Below, piece after piece: positions 35,001 to 46,349 of a stretch of DNA of 64,000 nt (position 1 is its first letter; every line of letters starts with the position of its first letter). The position numbers and the translations under genes are program-made. This stretch comes from Melitaea cinxia (lineage: Eukaryota; Arthropoda; Insecta; Lepidoptera; Nymphalidae). Under the pieces are notes generated by a model. The model was not told the DNA's origin. It did no database searches and was given only the letters and a program-made list of their open reading frames with translations. The stretch is from assembly GCF_905220565.1 (NCBI RefSeq), contig NC_059402.1, positions 11,037,501 to 11,101,500 of the forward strand, given 5' to 3'.

Positions 35001-37422
35001 CTGAAATGGCTGGACCGATTTTAACGGGACTTTCACTGGCGGATAGCTGATGTAATAAGGAGTAACTTAGGCTACTTTTATTTTTTAAATTTATTTATTT
35101 TATAATTCTACGAACTTAACATTTTTTTTTAATTCTAAGCTTACGAAGACGCGTTCGAAAATAACCTAAAGATTGCGGTAATATAAACAAAGTAAAAGTA
35201 GGATAATTATATATATTCTTGCTCGCAAAAATTAAATCCTTTGCGAATTCAACACACAGGAAGAGATGATTGTTTTCAAAAAAATATTTTACTCTTTAAT
35301 AAAAAAAAACTACCACTTGTGCTACTTGAACAAAAAAAAAATTCAATTCCTTTAAAGCTCTTTTTTTGATGAATTGATGATGAAAGACATAGGGTTACAT
35401 AGCGTGAAAAGTATTAATATTTGTTGAGGTAAGGCTCAGCAGGATATATCCTGTTCAAGTTCTGAAGCAGTCCGTAGGTGGAAGTATCTTAACCTTACAG
35501 AAGATCAGCGCCAAATACTACTTGCTCTCAAGTAGTATTGTGCTCCAATGTTGAGTATGGTAGCTATAGCTCCTGAAGATCAGAACAGTATTAGTAATTT
35601 ATGATCTTATATACAGATGTACCTTTCCAGCCGGCCTGCTCACAATTTGGAGCAAGACATGTCCTGCTGTATTATAATATATTATGCGACGAGTATACAA
35701 TATTCTTGTTTAAAAATAAGATCATCACTTCATGACTTCAGCCTGTCGCAGTCCACTGCTGGAAATAGGTCTCCCCAAGTTCGTGCCAAACATTATGGCG
35801 CGAACTCATGTGTTTTGCCCATAATCACCACGCTGGGCAGGCGGGTTGGTGACCGCTGGGCTGGCTTTGTCGCGCCGAAGACGCTGCTGCCCGACTTCGG
35901 CCTGTGTATTTCAAAGCCAGCAGTTGGTTGGTTATCCCGCCACCGGTCGGCTTTTTAAGTTCCAAGGTTGTAGTGGGACTGGAATACCTGGAATCCCTTA
36001 GTCGCCACCTCTGACACCCACGGGAAGAAAGGGGTGGCTATATTCTTTAATGCAGTAACCACAGAGCACAAAAAAAAGATAAAAGGTAATAATTAACCAT
36101 TTCCTGTATGTTTCCATAATCACATTTTTAGAGTGAAACAAAATGTTGTACAAGTCATTTGCTAATACTACATTTTATATTTATACCGCGGCAGCTTGAA
36201 GAACCTTTTTACTGTATTTTTTTCATAATTAATCATTATAAAACTTTCTATAGCTAGAGATTATTAATACTTTTTCAGAAAGATAATTCATTCCCAATTA
36301 AATCAAAAGAAATATCTTGGAGCATAAAGGAGGATATTATAGTCAAGGTATCTACTAATATAAATTTGTAATTAATAATACTATTCGTATGTACCTACAT
36401 ATTTTCATTTTTTTTAAATAATATTAAAGGATATAACTTCAAAAAAGAGTGAAGCGATTATGTTAAATCGTAAAGCTTCCGTTGGTCCTTACATCAAGAA
36501 CGCAGCACTTTACGCAGGTCAATCGGGAATAACAATAAATCTACCTAAGGTAATGTAGTTGTTTTATTTATTCGGTGTCATTTTGTAACTATCGCCCAGC
36601 AGAACTAATGGAGATGTTATATTAACACACTCAACATATTCATAGGATACTTTAAAGTATACTTGTAATAAAACATGTTAGAATCGATCAATCGATGAAC
36701 TTAGACTATTTGTGGAAAAACGCTTCAGATGTTCGAAATGTAATGTAGACTGTGCTTAGGAACCAAGTGCATTTATAAAAAAAATCTTATTCTATAAGAA
36801 ATCTGATTGTTAATTATAACTCGTAATTACAGAAATCATCAAAATGTGTAAATCAACCTTCCGGAATAACTGTCAACATATCGAGGGTATTATATATATA
36901 TATTTGTTTAATATAGTTTTGTTTTTTTTTACGGAATACGTGATTGTCATTGAACACTTAATGTTCACAGAAATGCTTAAGTAAATCAACTATTAACGAA
37001 ATATATCCAGCTGAACAAAATAAAATAAAAGCAGAGGGTACAACACTTGATGAGGTATGAAAAATATATGACTTACTTGTTGATTTTTCATAAAAAAAAA
37101 TGATATTGACTAATATATTTGAAAGCAAGCTGTAATTATGTAAAACGGGTAAAAAATAAGTTTATTGACTTATTAGTTTTTTATCGTTATTTCAAAATAT
37201 TTATCTTTGATTTATTACAATTGGCCATTTAGGTTTTCTATAAACTTTAAAATTATTGTAAAAATTGATAAAATGGTGATTCCATTGATCGATATCTCTG
37301 TAACTATAATGAATACTTTTTTTCAGGCAAATAATAATGTTGAAGCAACAAATTTCTTCGGTACAGTCAAAAACAAAGTTAACAATGTTACAAGGAAAGT
37401 CAAGAGCTTATTTTATTCGTAA
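32082..37422 (+). CDS. Unrecognised protein gene with two alternative 3' ends
   Basis: Shared exons: 32082-32241 (ATG), 32763-32846, 32922-33037, 33350-33514. Form A then uses 33724-33873, which ends in TGA (224 aa), with an AATAAA at 33987. Form B would skip that exon and use 36279-36347, 36430-36549, 36833-36886, 36971-37054 and 37327-37422 (315 aa). From exon 3 on every junction is phase 0, so the two ends are interchangeable. The shared part is acidic and basic by turns (LNENEIKKKKESEG, DEDSITEEVEEVRTPE). End A has SDDEEAGG, SDSRASRVSRMV and RQFFCCG, whose cysteines could be lipid-modified. End B is a chain of short Lys-starting exons. No known domain is seen. Two separate genes remain possible, though the B exons have no start of their own that I found. 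Confidence 0.6.
33874..36278. repeat. Repeat-filled intron of the two-ended gene
   Basis: Holds a family H2 Helitron-like element on minus (34512-34817), an H1 element on plus (34841 to about 35150, right end decayed), a family F repeat on minus (35423-35600) and a family B SINE on minus (35732-36070, with CACCACGCTGGGCAGGCGGG). An open frame at 35617-35958 is only the SINE read through. Confidence 0.65.
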
Positions 37423-37477
37423 TCCAGATTTAAAACAAAAACAAAATTTTTACTTGTTATAAAAATTACATTGTTCA

Positions 37478-37489
37478 TTTATTAATAAA
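37478..37489. terminator. Palindromic poly(A) signal shared by convergent genes
   Basis: TTTATTAATAAA is its own reverse complement and offers AATAAA to both strands. It lies 55 nt past the plus stop at 37422 and about 110 nt past the minus stop at 37599. A further plus AATAAA is at 37498. Confidence 0.55.
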
Positions 37490-37598
37490 ATTATCAAATA
37501 AATGTTATATCTTAAAAACTTTTAAATAAAAAAATTGTCTTATACACGTCATTTTATACAAAGGAATTATTTGCATTACAAGACATATTTTTTGCTAG

Positions 37599-40500
37599 TT
37601 AAGAATCTTTTACTTGATTTCTTATTGCTTGTTCAATTCGCACGCTTCTGGGCACGTTGTAAACATTGCACGACAGGCCCTTAAGTGGCATTTGGTGTTT
37701 TAAGTTAGCAGCCCGCGCCGCGTTGTAGTCAGCTTCACGAGGTCTCCAGCACAACTCCGTACTTCCACATTTACAGCTCATTTCACGGCATATCTAGAAA
37801 TTCCATTGTAAACGATATATTTTATTTTTATATTATAATGCGGCCCACCAAATTCATAATCTCGAGGTTTATTTTACCGGTTTAAAAAATTATCGAGCTC
37901 GTAATTACTTATTTTGCACGAAGTATTTTATTATTTTTAACAACTGCGCTTTTGTGGTGGTACGAGTAGTCGCCTAAAACACCGACGGTTTGCGGGTTCG
38001 ATTCCCGCTCGGGATGGATATTTGTATTTGTACAAATATTTCTTTCCGGTTTGGATGTCTGTCCTTGTGGGTCCCCCAAACGTACCTCGGAGAGCACGGT
38101 CGTGGTTGTTATCAAAAATACCTGATAGCGGTCGTTACTCATAGTAGGGAATATGTCCGACGATCCGCAGTGGAGCAGCGTGATGAATTAAGCTCCGATC
38201 CCTCTCCTACATGGGAGAAAAAGGCTTATGCCCAGCAGTGGGATATTACAAGCTAAATGCAATGCGATGTAATGCACGAAATATTTAGGCATATGATCAT
38301 TATTGAGATGTCAATTATTAAAAATAATTTATAGAAATTTTGTTTTTGTTTACCAAACAAATTCTTATAGATTTCGTTCACTAGTTACATATTTGAAAAG
38401 TTGCTATAAAATCCTCTTAAAACCGCCGTTCATCGATTTATTAGACGTTATCACGTATAAAAAATTCTCATAATACTTACGGAAGCCAGATATTCATCTC
38501 GACAGGAGTCAGGGCAATCACAGGTCCAGACGGAAGGCGGCACACAAGGGACGATTGGAGGCGTAAAGCACGTGCACGGATGTGCCACGCAAGTTGAACA
38601 ACAGCATTGATTACACATTGTGTAAACCTGTGATTTATTGTGATAAAATATAACTATTAAGATTATAAAAAAGGTTAAAGGAGCTATTGATCAGCAGCTA
38701 CACCAGTATCTACTATTTTTTTATTCTGACTTGAATAGAATAATAACTATTCAACTATATAACTATTTCAAACACAAGGCTATGAAAATATTGAAAATCT
38801 ATTCGTACCAATAAAATAATAGGTCAAACTCATTCCAAATCACAGCAAAACGCAGACACGTTTTTACATACTCAGACGCACACACATACACACACGCACA
38901 CTCCCACTTACACATATCCACACACACACACAAACATATCCACACACAAACACATATCCACACTCCACACACACACAAATACACACACACATACACACAC
39001 GCATACACACACACACACATACACACACACGCACACATACAATCAATCACAACTAAACACACACTAATGAAAAATATTTTTTTTCCATACTTTAATAATT
39101 GTCAACCTTTTTTGTTTTCAAATTTTGTATTTATAATTTTTGTTTTATTATTGTGTTATTGTCATCCTTGTCTACAGTTTCATTTAAGTTTTCGCTATCT
39201 GAATGCAAAGTCTGATTATGTAACAAGAAACTAATATTTGGGGAAGACACTGTGGCCTGTAACACAGCTTTTTTTAAGCTAGCACAGGTCGCAGGGCTTC
39301 TAGATAATGTAAACCACATAATTTGAGCAAATAAAACTATTTTATTATTTATTATTATTTTTATTTCAATTGAAATTCCTCTAAGTACGGCAAACATGTA
39401 AGTGTAGACTATGTAGGTGTACGTAACTTGTTTACCGTGCTTTATATAAAGTTTTTGAGAAGTTTCGAGACATTGAAATACTTTTATGCATTGTTTTTAG
39501 AAGGATAGATGTTTTTTTTGCTTTTTGCCGTTTTAAATTTCAGTAAAGAAACTTTTCCGAAGCAAGAGAAAATAAAATTTGTTTAAACAGATCTTAATTA
39601 TGTAAAAAAAAACAACTTATAGACTATCCGTATTAACTATGTGTATCTCAGCATTTGACGATAGTTAACTGATACATAATTGTCTATGTAAATGGTCTCT
39701 GATAAATTACAATTACTAAGTACGTCTACGTTACTAAGTAAGTCAGTAAGTACATTTTCTAAGTAATATGTTTTTGATTACGATATAATAATAAATGGTA
39801 TGATTATATTTATTTATTTAGAAACTACGTAAAAATAGATCCATGTATAAATAACGTTATTAGTATATTACCAGCCATATAGCACGACCAATCTCGTTAC
39901 GAACGTACGGCAAGCAGTTGAACAGTAGACAATTCTCGAACTTGGATAATTCTGGAATACCTAAGTTCTTTTCTATACCAGAAGGTCCTAAATTAACCTA
40001 AAAATAAAAAACATACTAAATATTGCACGTTACATTTTATTTTAGAATACTTAACGCATCATAATTGGTTTCTAACCTCGCTGGCAAAAAATTGGCAATC
40101 AGGCGCGCATGTTCCAAGGCTGTCCACGTATGCGCATTGTACAATATTTCTGCCTCCTTGCAAGCCCTTCACAACGTTTATAGTGTTTCTTGCGACAGCG
40201 TAAGCGCCTGCCAGGCATGCAGTTTCAGTACTCGAGCCTTTTGCCGCACACACTGTCTCTTGTCCATTCATTATAGCCGATGTTACACACTCAGTCTAAT
40301 TTTGTAAAAATTAAAATATTTAAACCATAATAAAAGACAAAAATTAGGCACGTTAATGAGTATCTTTAGGCGATCTGTTTATATTACGAAGCGATAATGT
40401 TTGTCTGCTTTAAAAAAAAAACGAATATACCCTCTAGTCTTAACTAGCTTTCAACCATTAACCAACAGATATAGCTACTCGTATATATCAAGTATAATTT

Positions 40501-41787
40501 TTGCGTTCAAAAAAAGTCATCAGGGAAGTTTATGAGGTATCACGATATGATGGACAGAAATGGAACAGTCAAAAAACACGTCTAACTAGGACGTCTTAAC
40601 CTAAAAAAATATTGTAAATATAGTCATAGTTAAAGATTTACCTGTTCCTGTGTTAGTGTACCCGGATGAACAGCAGCGGACAACACCGGGACCATGGTTT
40701 TAGACGTAGCTCCGCCAATTACAGGAACACGAACTGATTCAGGAGGTACCCGGAGAAAATCCGCTAAAACAGTGTTTGCTCGAACGCAGTTTAACTCGAC
40801 ACAACCCAGAAGTAGTCGCGGATTGTACGTTGCACGCAGTCTTTGAATCTCACTAACGAGCGGGACCAAACTTTCTATGGGTTCAGTCGCTACTATCGTA
40901 AAAGCCTGCAAGAAAGGGTGATTAAGTATTTGGATCGATGTTTTTCCTCGTATTTATTTCATACTTACATCAGGGCAAGTATTACACATTTGTAAAGCGA
41001 TTTCTGTTACGACCGGAGCGTTATTTTCAAAAGTGTCGCATTGATTTCTTGCAACTATAACCACAACTTTTGCACCCTGTAACAATACTAGTATTAACTA
41101 AACCACATACATACAATCTAACCTTTATAGTTTAAAAATCATAAAATAAATTATGAAAGTATCACTTCAAGACATATAACCTTAAGAGCATCACAGAGCA
41201 TGTGACGTCCAGAAAACGAAGACACTTTGCACTTGGTATCAACATGACTTAGCTCCATACCGTAGCCACATGTTGCACAGACATCGTACAACGCTATCTC
41301 GTCTAATAATGGACACTGTTTCAACAACAATGCTAGGGGTTGTCCTGTAAATATGAAAGTGTACAGTAATAGAAAAACCTTGTAAGCCATTTGTTAACAA
41401 TAAATAGAAAAGAAAAAAAAATGTTTGCATATAGGTACGCGAATTTATTTTAACACATACCTACTATACAATTAATATAATTCTACATTATTTTACATTT
41501 AATATTATTTGATAATAATTTTTACAACCAAAACAACGAAATTTTCGCTCCTAGGGTTTACGGGTAGTAAGTATATTAATAAAAAAAAAAATGTAATTTT
41601 AACTCAACGAACCTGTACATCCTGCAGCGCCGCAAATTGTGACCTTCATCCCAGCCGGGCAAGTGCTATAGTAACGTTTCATTCGGTTTAAACAGGGTTT
41701 TTGGTTTACAGTACAATAATTTTTGATATTAATGTTAACTATTCCCATGTATTTTTTACCTACATTCCACAAATATTTGGAAAACAT
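37599..41787 (-). CDS. Degenerate mitochondrial malate dehydrogenase paralogue, Cys-rich
   Basis: Eight minus exons splice in phase: 41787-41613, 41344-41181, 41076-40969, 40905-40642, 40295-40077, 39997-39872, 38627-38481 and 37793-37599, giving 465 aa (mitochondrial MDH is about 335-340). A basic leader ends RMKRYYST, like a mitochondrial presequence. The Rossmann glycines (GAAGCTG, 53-59), QPLALLLKQCPLL and LYD (Asp79) are kept. Catalysis is not: the mobile loop with the substrate arginines is deleted after IVAR (about 120-131); the substrate Asn is Glu160; the catalytic Asp is Asn188 (VELNCVRA, Arg191 kept); the catalytic His is Ala215 (IGGATSKT). The end of the fold (SGIEKNLGI) is present. 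A 113-residue tail (exons 7 and 8) absent from MDH holds 16 of the 39 cysteines. A structural, disulfide-linked mitochondrial protein, perhaps in sperm, is inferred; reading frame integrity argues against a pseudogene. Confidence 0.88.
37941..38255 (+). mobile_element. SINE family A in the last intron of the MDH-like gene
   Basis: It has the B box GGGTTCGATTCCCGC, then CTCGGAGAGCACGGTCGTGG and TCATAGTAGGGAATATGTCC, and the RTE-like tail TATGCCCAGCAGTGGGATAT. The gene is on the other strand. Confidence 0.75.
38877..39062. repeat. (CA)n-rich microsatellite
   Basis: A long imperfect run of CACACA with TA, CC and GC interruptions, inside intron 6 of the MDH-like gene. The open frames over it (Val/Cys repeats) are artefacts of the repeat. 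Confidence 0.95.
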
Positions 41788-42597
41788 TTTTTTTAAATTA
41801 AATTTTTTTTACAATTTTTTTAAAATTAGTATTTGCACATTGTATTTAAGGTCGTGAAATTTTGACTGTCTGTCATAATTTTGATAGATGATAATAATTG
41901 TCTTCAATGTATTGGGAACTTATTTATACTATTTTTAACTGGCTTCCTAAAAAGGAGGTGTTCTCCATTTGATTGTGTTTTTGTAACGTATGTTACCTCA
42001 GAACTTTTTCCTGGGTAGACCGATTTCGATGATTTTTTTTTAATCGAAAGGTAGTGTAAGTCATGTAGTCCCATTTAAATTTAATCGAGATCTAACTGGT
42101 ACTTTTCGAGTTATATCTAATAATGCGTATTTACTTGACTATTTTTCGTGTACCTACGTTGTATTACTTGTCGACGTAATTAAAGTTGTAAATTTTTTTT
42201 CATTAGCGACCAAACACAACTATTATTTATTTAGTATCATTTCACACACTATGCTATAACGTTATCAGATAAAACGGAGTAGTCTTGAATTACTTATAGT
42301 TTTATCCAGTAATATTTAAGTCGTAGCCTCATTACATGTGCACTTGTTTTGAAATAATATAGTACAAACAACAATTTGTTAGTTACATCGACAAAACACG
42401 AATGGAAAATTAATGGCTGTACAATAACATTTGACACGCATTAAAAATGAATTTTTAATTATACGACGTTATTTTGTTGTTAGATAACTAATGGCAATTC
42501 ACTAATGTACTGGTGCAGTCAGCTACAATTTATAGCAATAAAGTGACTTGTTTAGGAGCACATTCGCTTCGCAAATAAAGTTGATTTTCTGTACAAA
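41788..42597. other. Intergenic between MDH-like and receptor genes; one MITE
   Basis: 41935-42225 is a minus copy of the MITE-like family (opens AACTGGCTTCCTAAAAAGG, closes near ACGTAATTAAAGTTG). The divergent upstream regions of both genes lie here; no clear promoter element can be fixed. Confidence 0.5.
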
Positions 42598-45500
42598 ATG
42601 TTAAGTTTAAGGGAAAAATGTTGTCATGTTAAAAATATAACCGAACGGCTGATAAATATGGAAGAAATCATCAAACCGATATATATCGTTAATTCACTGC
42701 TTGGATTGTTCCCGTATGCCATAAAGTATAATAAAGCGAAAAAAATATATGAAACCGTTAACAAATCAATGTACATTAATTCCTTGTGTACCATATCTGT
42801 GATGTTGATTATTTATATATTTTCAATCCTATTTACTAAGAATATCATGCAAACTCCAGAAGACGTTGAAATGATTGAAGTGATTATGACCAAAATTAAC
42901 TGTGTGTTGGAACTATCCACTTTAGTAATATTTATTACAGTCGCTTACATATGTGCTTATCTTCATCGTGATAAATATATAAAGGCGTTGAATATGATAA
43001 TAAGCACTTGGTATGACGTAACAAATAATAGCAAAAGTCAGGCTATTCTTTCTGACCTGCGACTTCATGTGAACATTGTAACGATAGCAAGTTTATTTAC
43101 AGTAATAATCGCGCAGTTTGCAATGAATTTTACTCGAAATAGTTCGATATGGAAAATAGTTCTTGTTACATTTACTTTCGATATGTCACAAGCTATACAG
43201 TTTATTGTATTAGCTCTACACTACACAATGACGATGATGCTCGTTGCAATCCTTGAAAACCTAAATGAGCATTGTTTATTACTTACATTTAATAACAAAA
43301 TTATAGTTAGCGATGTTGTTGAGGTAAAGCCAAAAGCGAGGCTTACATTGCGTCAGATGGAACTAGCATACATAAAGGCGTTTGAAATTAAAATATTTAT
43401 AAACGAAATATTTCAAGGACCTATTTTAATTTCTGCGCTACAGTGTTTTCACTCAATCGTCAGCGAAGCTCATACAATATATCACGGAGTTTTGGTGGAA
43501 AACAGCCTTTCAGTTCATGATACTTTACATTGTTTCATCTGGATTGTTTATCAGATATTCAAAATCTATTCCTTTTCTTACGCTGGTAATTTACTAAAGT
43601 TAAAGGTATAGACTAAAACAGTAACTTTATATAATTATATCGCCGATGACGTAGTTTTGTTTTGATAATGGAATTTAGAAACACTTTTGACTTTTCAGGC
43701 GTTTCGTATTGGTCAATCTTTGCATAACATACCAACAGATAATCAGGATTCACGTTGGTTTATGGAGGTATGTAAATAAATGTCGAAATTGTAAATTGTA
43801 CGAGTCGTTTTTTTTCAGAATTTTTGACAAAACTGTTGTAGATGAGGATAGGTATAATATATTTCTATCATTTTTAAAAATTGTTTGCCAGCTGTTTGTT
43901 TATTTGAACTTGCTTCCCTGCTAAAGTACTTATTATTGTAGTTCGTATTCTCAGATTAATAAACAATTCGTATTATTTATTTTTGTGTTACCCACACATT
44001 AGGGAATTCTAAACATTTTTAATATCATATCAAAAAATCGACCTGCATCGCATTGTATCTCTGACTAATCGTGTCGGTGCTCTAGCCAATTAAGCTATCC
44101 AACGATATTATCTCTGGATCGAAATTTTTGATATGGTGATTTTTATGCTAGGGGTTCTGTGAAGAACTCACAATAGACGGCCCCGCGGTAACTCAGAACC
44201 AAATATCAAAATTATTTAAAAAAAAAACATATTAAAAATGTACACATAATTGGCTGTATAGGAAATTTTACAACACCGCATCGTGCCTTCTCGCCAGCAG
44301 CCCTGCGTGGGACTTGGAAGTCGAAGTCCTCGCAACTGTCTTCTGGCGCACGACGGAAGCGCATCTGAGAGAGGAACCATCTCTTCCGCAAGAGGTCGTG
44401 CGATGGAGGAAAGTTGTTCGCGACAACCTCTTTCGGAAGTGGTCGGCCATCCTTGAGAATTCAGAGGTGAGCCGGGAGCTGGTGGCGGCGATTCGGCCCT
44501 GCCTGCGTGAATGGGTTGAAAGTAGACACGGGCGTTGTCGTTCCACTTGGCACAGGTATTGACTGGGCATGGCTGCTTCGGCCGCTACCTGTGCCAAGTG
44601 CTGGGGCGGGAGCCAACGTCGGAGAGTCATCACTGCAACGTCAGCGCTGAGGATACGGTGGAGCACACGCGCGCGGACTATCCAGCGTGGAGTGAAAAGC
44701 GCACCGCCTTATCGGCAGTTGTTGGGCTGGATCTCTCGCTGTCGGCTTTAATTAGGGCTATGGTCGACCGTGAGGAAAAATGGATAGCAGTTTCCTCCTT
44801 CTGCAATTCCATTATGCTGCAGAAGGAAGCGGCAGAACGGGAGCGAGAACAAGATCCAAAGTCGCTCCTGATTCGTCGCGGAAGGCGCGGTCGGCGACGC
44901 AGGGCTTACCTGGCCAATCTGCCGCCGTAACGCCGGACCAGTGGGCGATAGATCGGGGGATGTATTTTCCTCATTGCACGGTCCTGAGAAGGGAGGCGAC
45001 CTTTGTGTTCGAGGGAGCCTCTCAGGAGTTACGAATCGCGTCGAGCTTTTAAGGCAATCGCTACCGGTATCGCGGAAGTGCAACTGCATCCCCGTGATTC
45101 CGCTCAGGCGTGTCGAAGAAACACCCCAGAGGTTTTAGTCCGTGCGACTCGGACATACCCTCCAGCTCCCCCGGGCTGTAGGCATCCGTTAGGGATTTCC
45201 TCCGGGTAAAAAAAGGACTAAATATTTACAGCTAGTTTTGGTACAAATCATGTCCCCGTGGAATTATGCCAAGAATGCTGACAGCATTTCACCGTTGAGT
45301 TTCGTCTAATTTTATTTTAACACACTCTTATTTTGTATTAAATAGTACCTAGGTGACCGAGATTAGCTCGGTATTTTTAGTAAATCGTGTTTTTTTGGAA
45401 ATCATATTTAAATACGAATTACATATTGATAAAATATGAATAATATTTTCCGATTTTATTATACCGACATAATAATAAAAAATATGAACTGGTTATTTAA

Positions 45501-46291
45501 ATAAAAAATCATGAGTGCAATTACAAAAAAAAAAGGAAAAACATGGGGATTTGAATCGTGGTCTTTTCGGTCGATCCCGACCGGCCGACTCTCAACTGAT
45601 TTTTTAGAACTTTATAGACAATTGCGAAATTTACCTTCGTATTCTAACGATATTGTAGCCATTTTTTTATTGCCTAAAAACAGGGATTAAACGATATTTT
45701 CTAAAAAACGATCCTAGCTATATCGATTTATCGCCCCGAAATCCCCTGCATACTAAATTTCATGAAAATCGTTGAAGCCGTTTCCGAGATTCTGATTATA
45801 GGTACGTATATACAAGAATTGCTCGTTTAATAGTATAACATATATTATTCTGATAAAAAATAACTAGATTATAACTTGCAATATAGTGTAAATTTTTGCA
45901 TAAGAAATTTATGACTGTGAACCGTTTATTTATTTTATGTATTTATATAAACGCATTTTCTTTCAGATACAACATTTTTGTTCCCTCATGTCCCACCAAC
46001 GAATGGAACTGACTGTGTATGAGTTCTTTCCCTTGGATGGAACACTTTTGTATAATGTAAGTAAGCTACAAAAATATAGTAGTAACTATTGATAGTTATT
46101 CAATTCGTCTTATATTATAATGGTTCTCGTCACACCAATACAAAATAACATTAATATTTTTATATTAAAATTTTATTATAAAACACTGAGATTGACATAT
46201 TTTTTTAACATTGTTAATATTTTTTTTTCAGATGCTGGCATCGGCTATGATGTTTATAACAATTTTAGTTCAATTTGATAGAAAAGTGTAA
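42598..46291 (+). CDS. Gustatory receptor (7tm_7 family), 408 aa
   Basis: Four exons, all joints phase 0: 42598-43605, 43699-43767, 45967-46056 and 46232-46291. The long first exon encodes six hydrophobic helices (for example ISVMLIIYIFSILF, LSTLVIFITVAYICAYL, IVTIASLFTVIIAQF, AIQFIVLALHYTMTMM) joined by basic loops. Exon 3 has the pre-TM7 block MELTVYEFFPLDGTLLY, and exon 4 ends FITILVQF (397-404), the counterpart of the family's TY-----QF signature, although the Tyr is replaced. Length and the three-short-exon 3' end fit lepidopteran bitter-type receptors. These are ligand-gated cation channels in taste-neuron membranes; the ligand is unknown. An alternative in-frame start is Met at 42658. 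Intron 2 is swollen to 2.2 kb by transposon debris. Confidence 0.88.
44022..44140 (-). mobile_element. Short tRNA-like element with inverted ends
   Basis: Ends ATATCATATCAAAAAATCG (44022-44040) and CGAAATTTTTGATATGGTGA (from 44120) are inverted copies. On minus the interior has a tRNA-like TTAATTGGCTAGAGCACCG (A box). Its B box is decayed. A second copy is at 49572-49740. Confidence 0.6.
44278..45215 (+). mobile_element. R1-clade LINE, 3' fragment, frameshifted
   Basis: The C-terminal end of an R1-type ORF2 in two frames: 44314-44559 reads WDLEVEVLATVFWRTTEAHL and VRWRKVVRDNLF; the frame shifts near 44540 and 44535-44930 continues with GHGCFGRYLCQVLGREPTSE, HHCNVSAEDTVEHT, YPAWSEKRTALSAVVG and QKEAAEREREQ to a stop. 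The zinc-finger cysteines are damaged (first is Ser, last is Tyr). G+C content is far higher than the host intron, as usual for this clade. It lies in intron 2 of the gustatory receptor, same strand. Confidence 0.85.
45347..45835 (+). mobile_element. Family D element, uninterrupted copy
   Basis: Opens ACCTAGGTGACCGAGATTAG, closes CAAGAATTGCTCGTTTAATA. It shows what the 8996-11005 complex looked like before insertion. It may be Helitron-like (short palindrome near one end), but that is unsure. Confidence 0.6.
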
Positions 46292-46349
46292 ATAATATTA
46301 CATAATTCATTTTATTATTACTTATTCTATATAGTAATATAATATGACG

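Noticed and set aside
35617..35958. 113-residue plus open frame
   Set aside because: It lies on a family B SINE in reverse orientation.
38799..39062. Two Val/Cys-rich open frames on minus
   Set aside because: They read a (CA)n microsatellite in an intron.
44268..45209. Several overlapping open frames on both strands
   Set aside because: All but the two plus R1-type frames are shadows of the G+C-rich LINE fragment.
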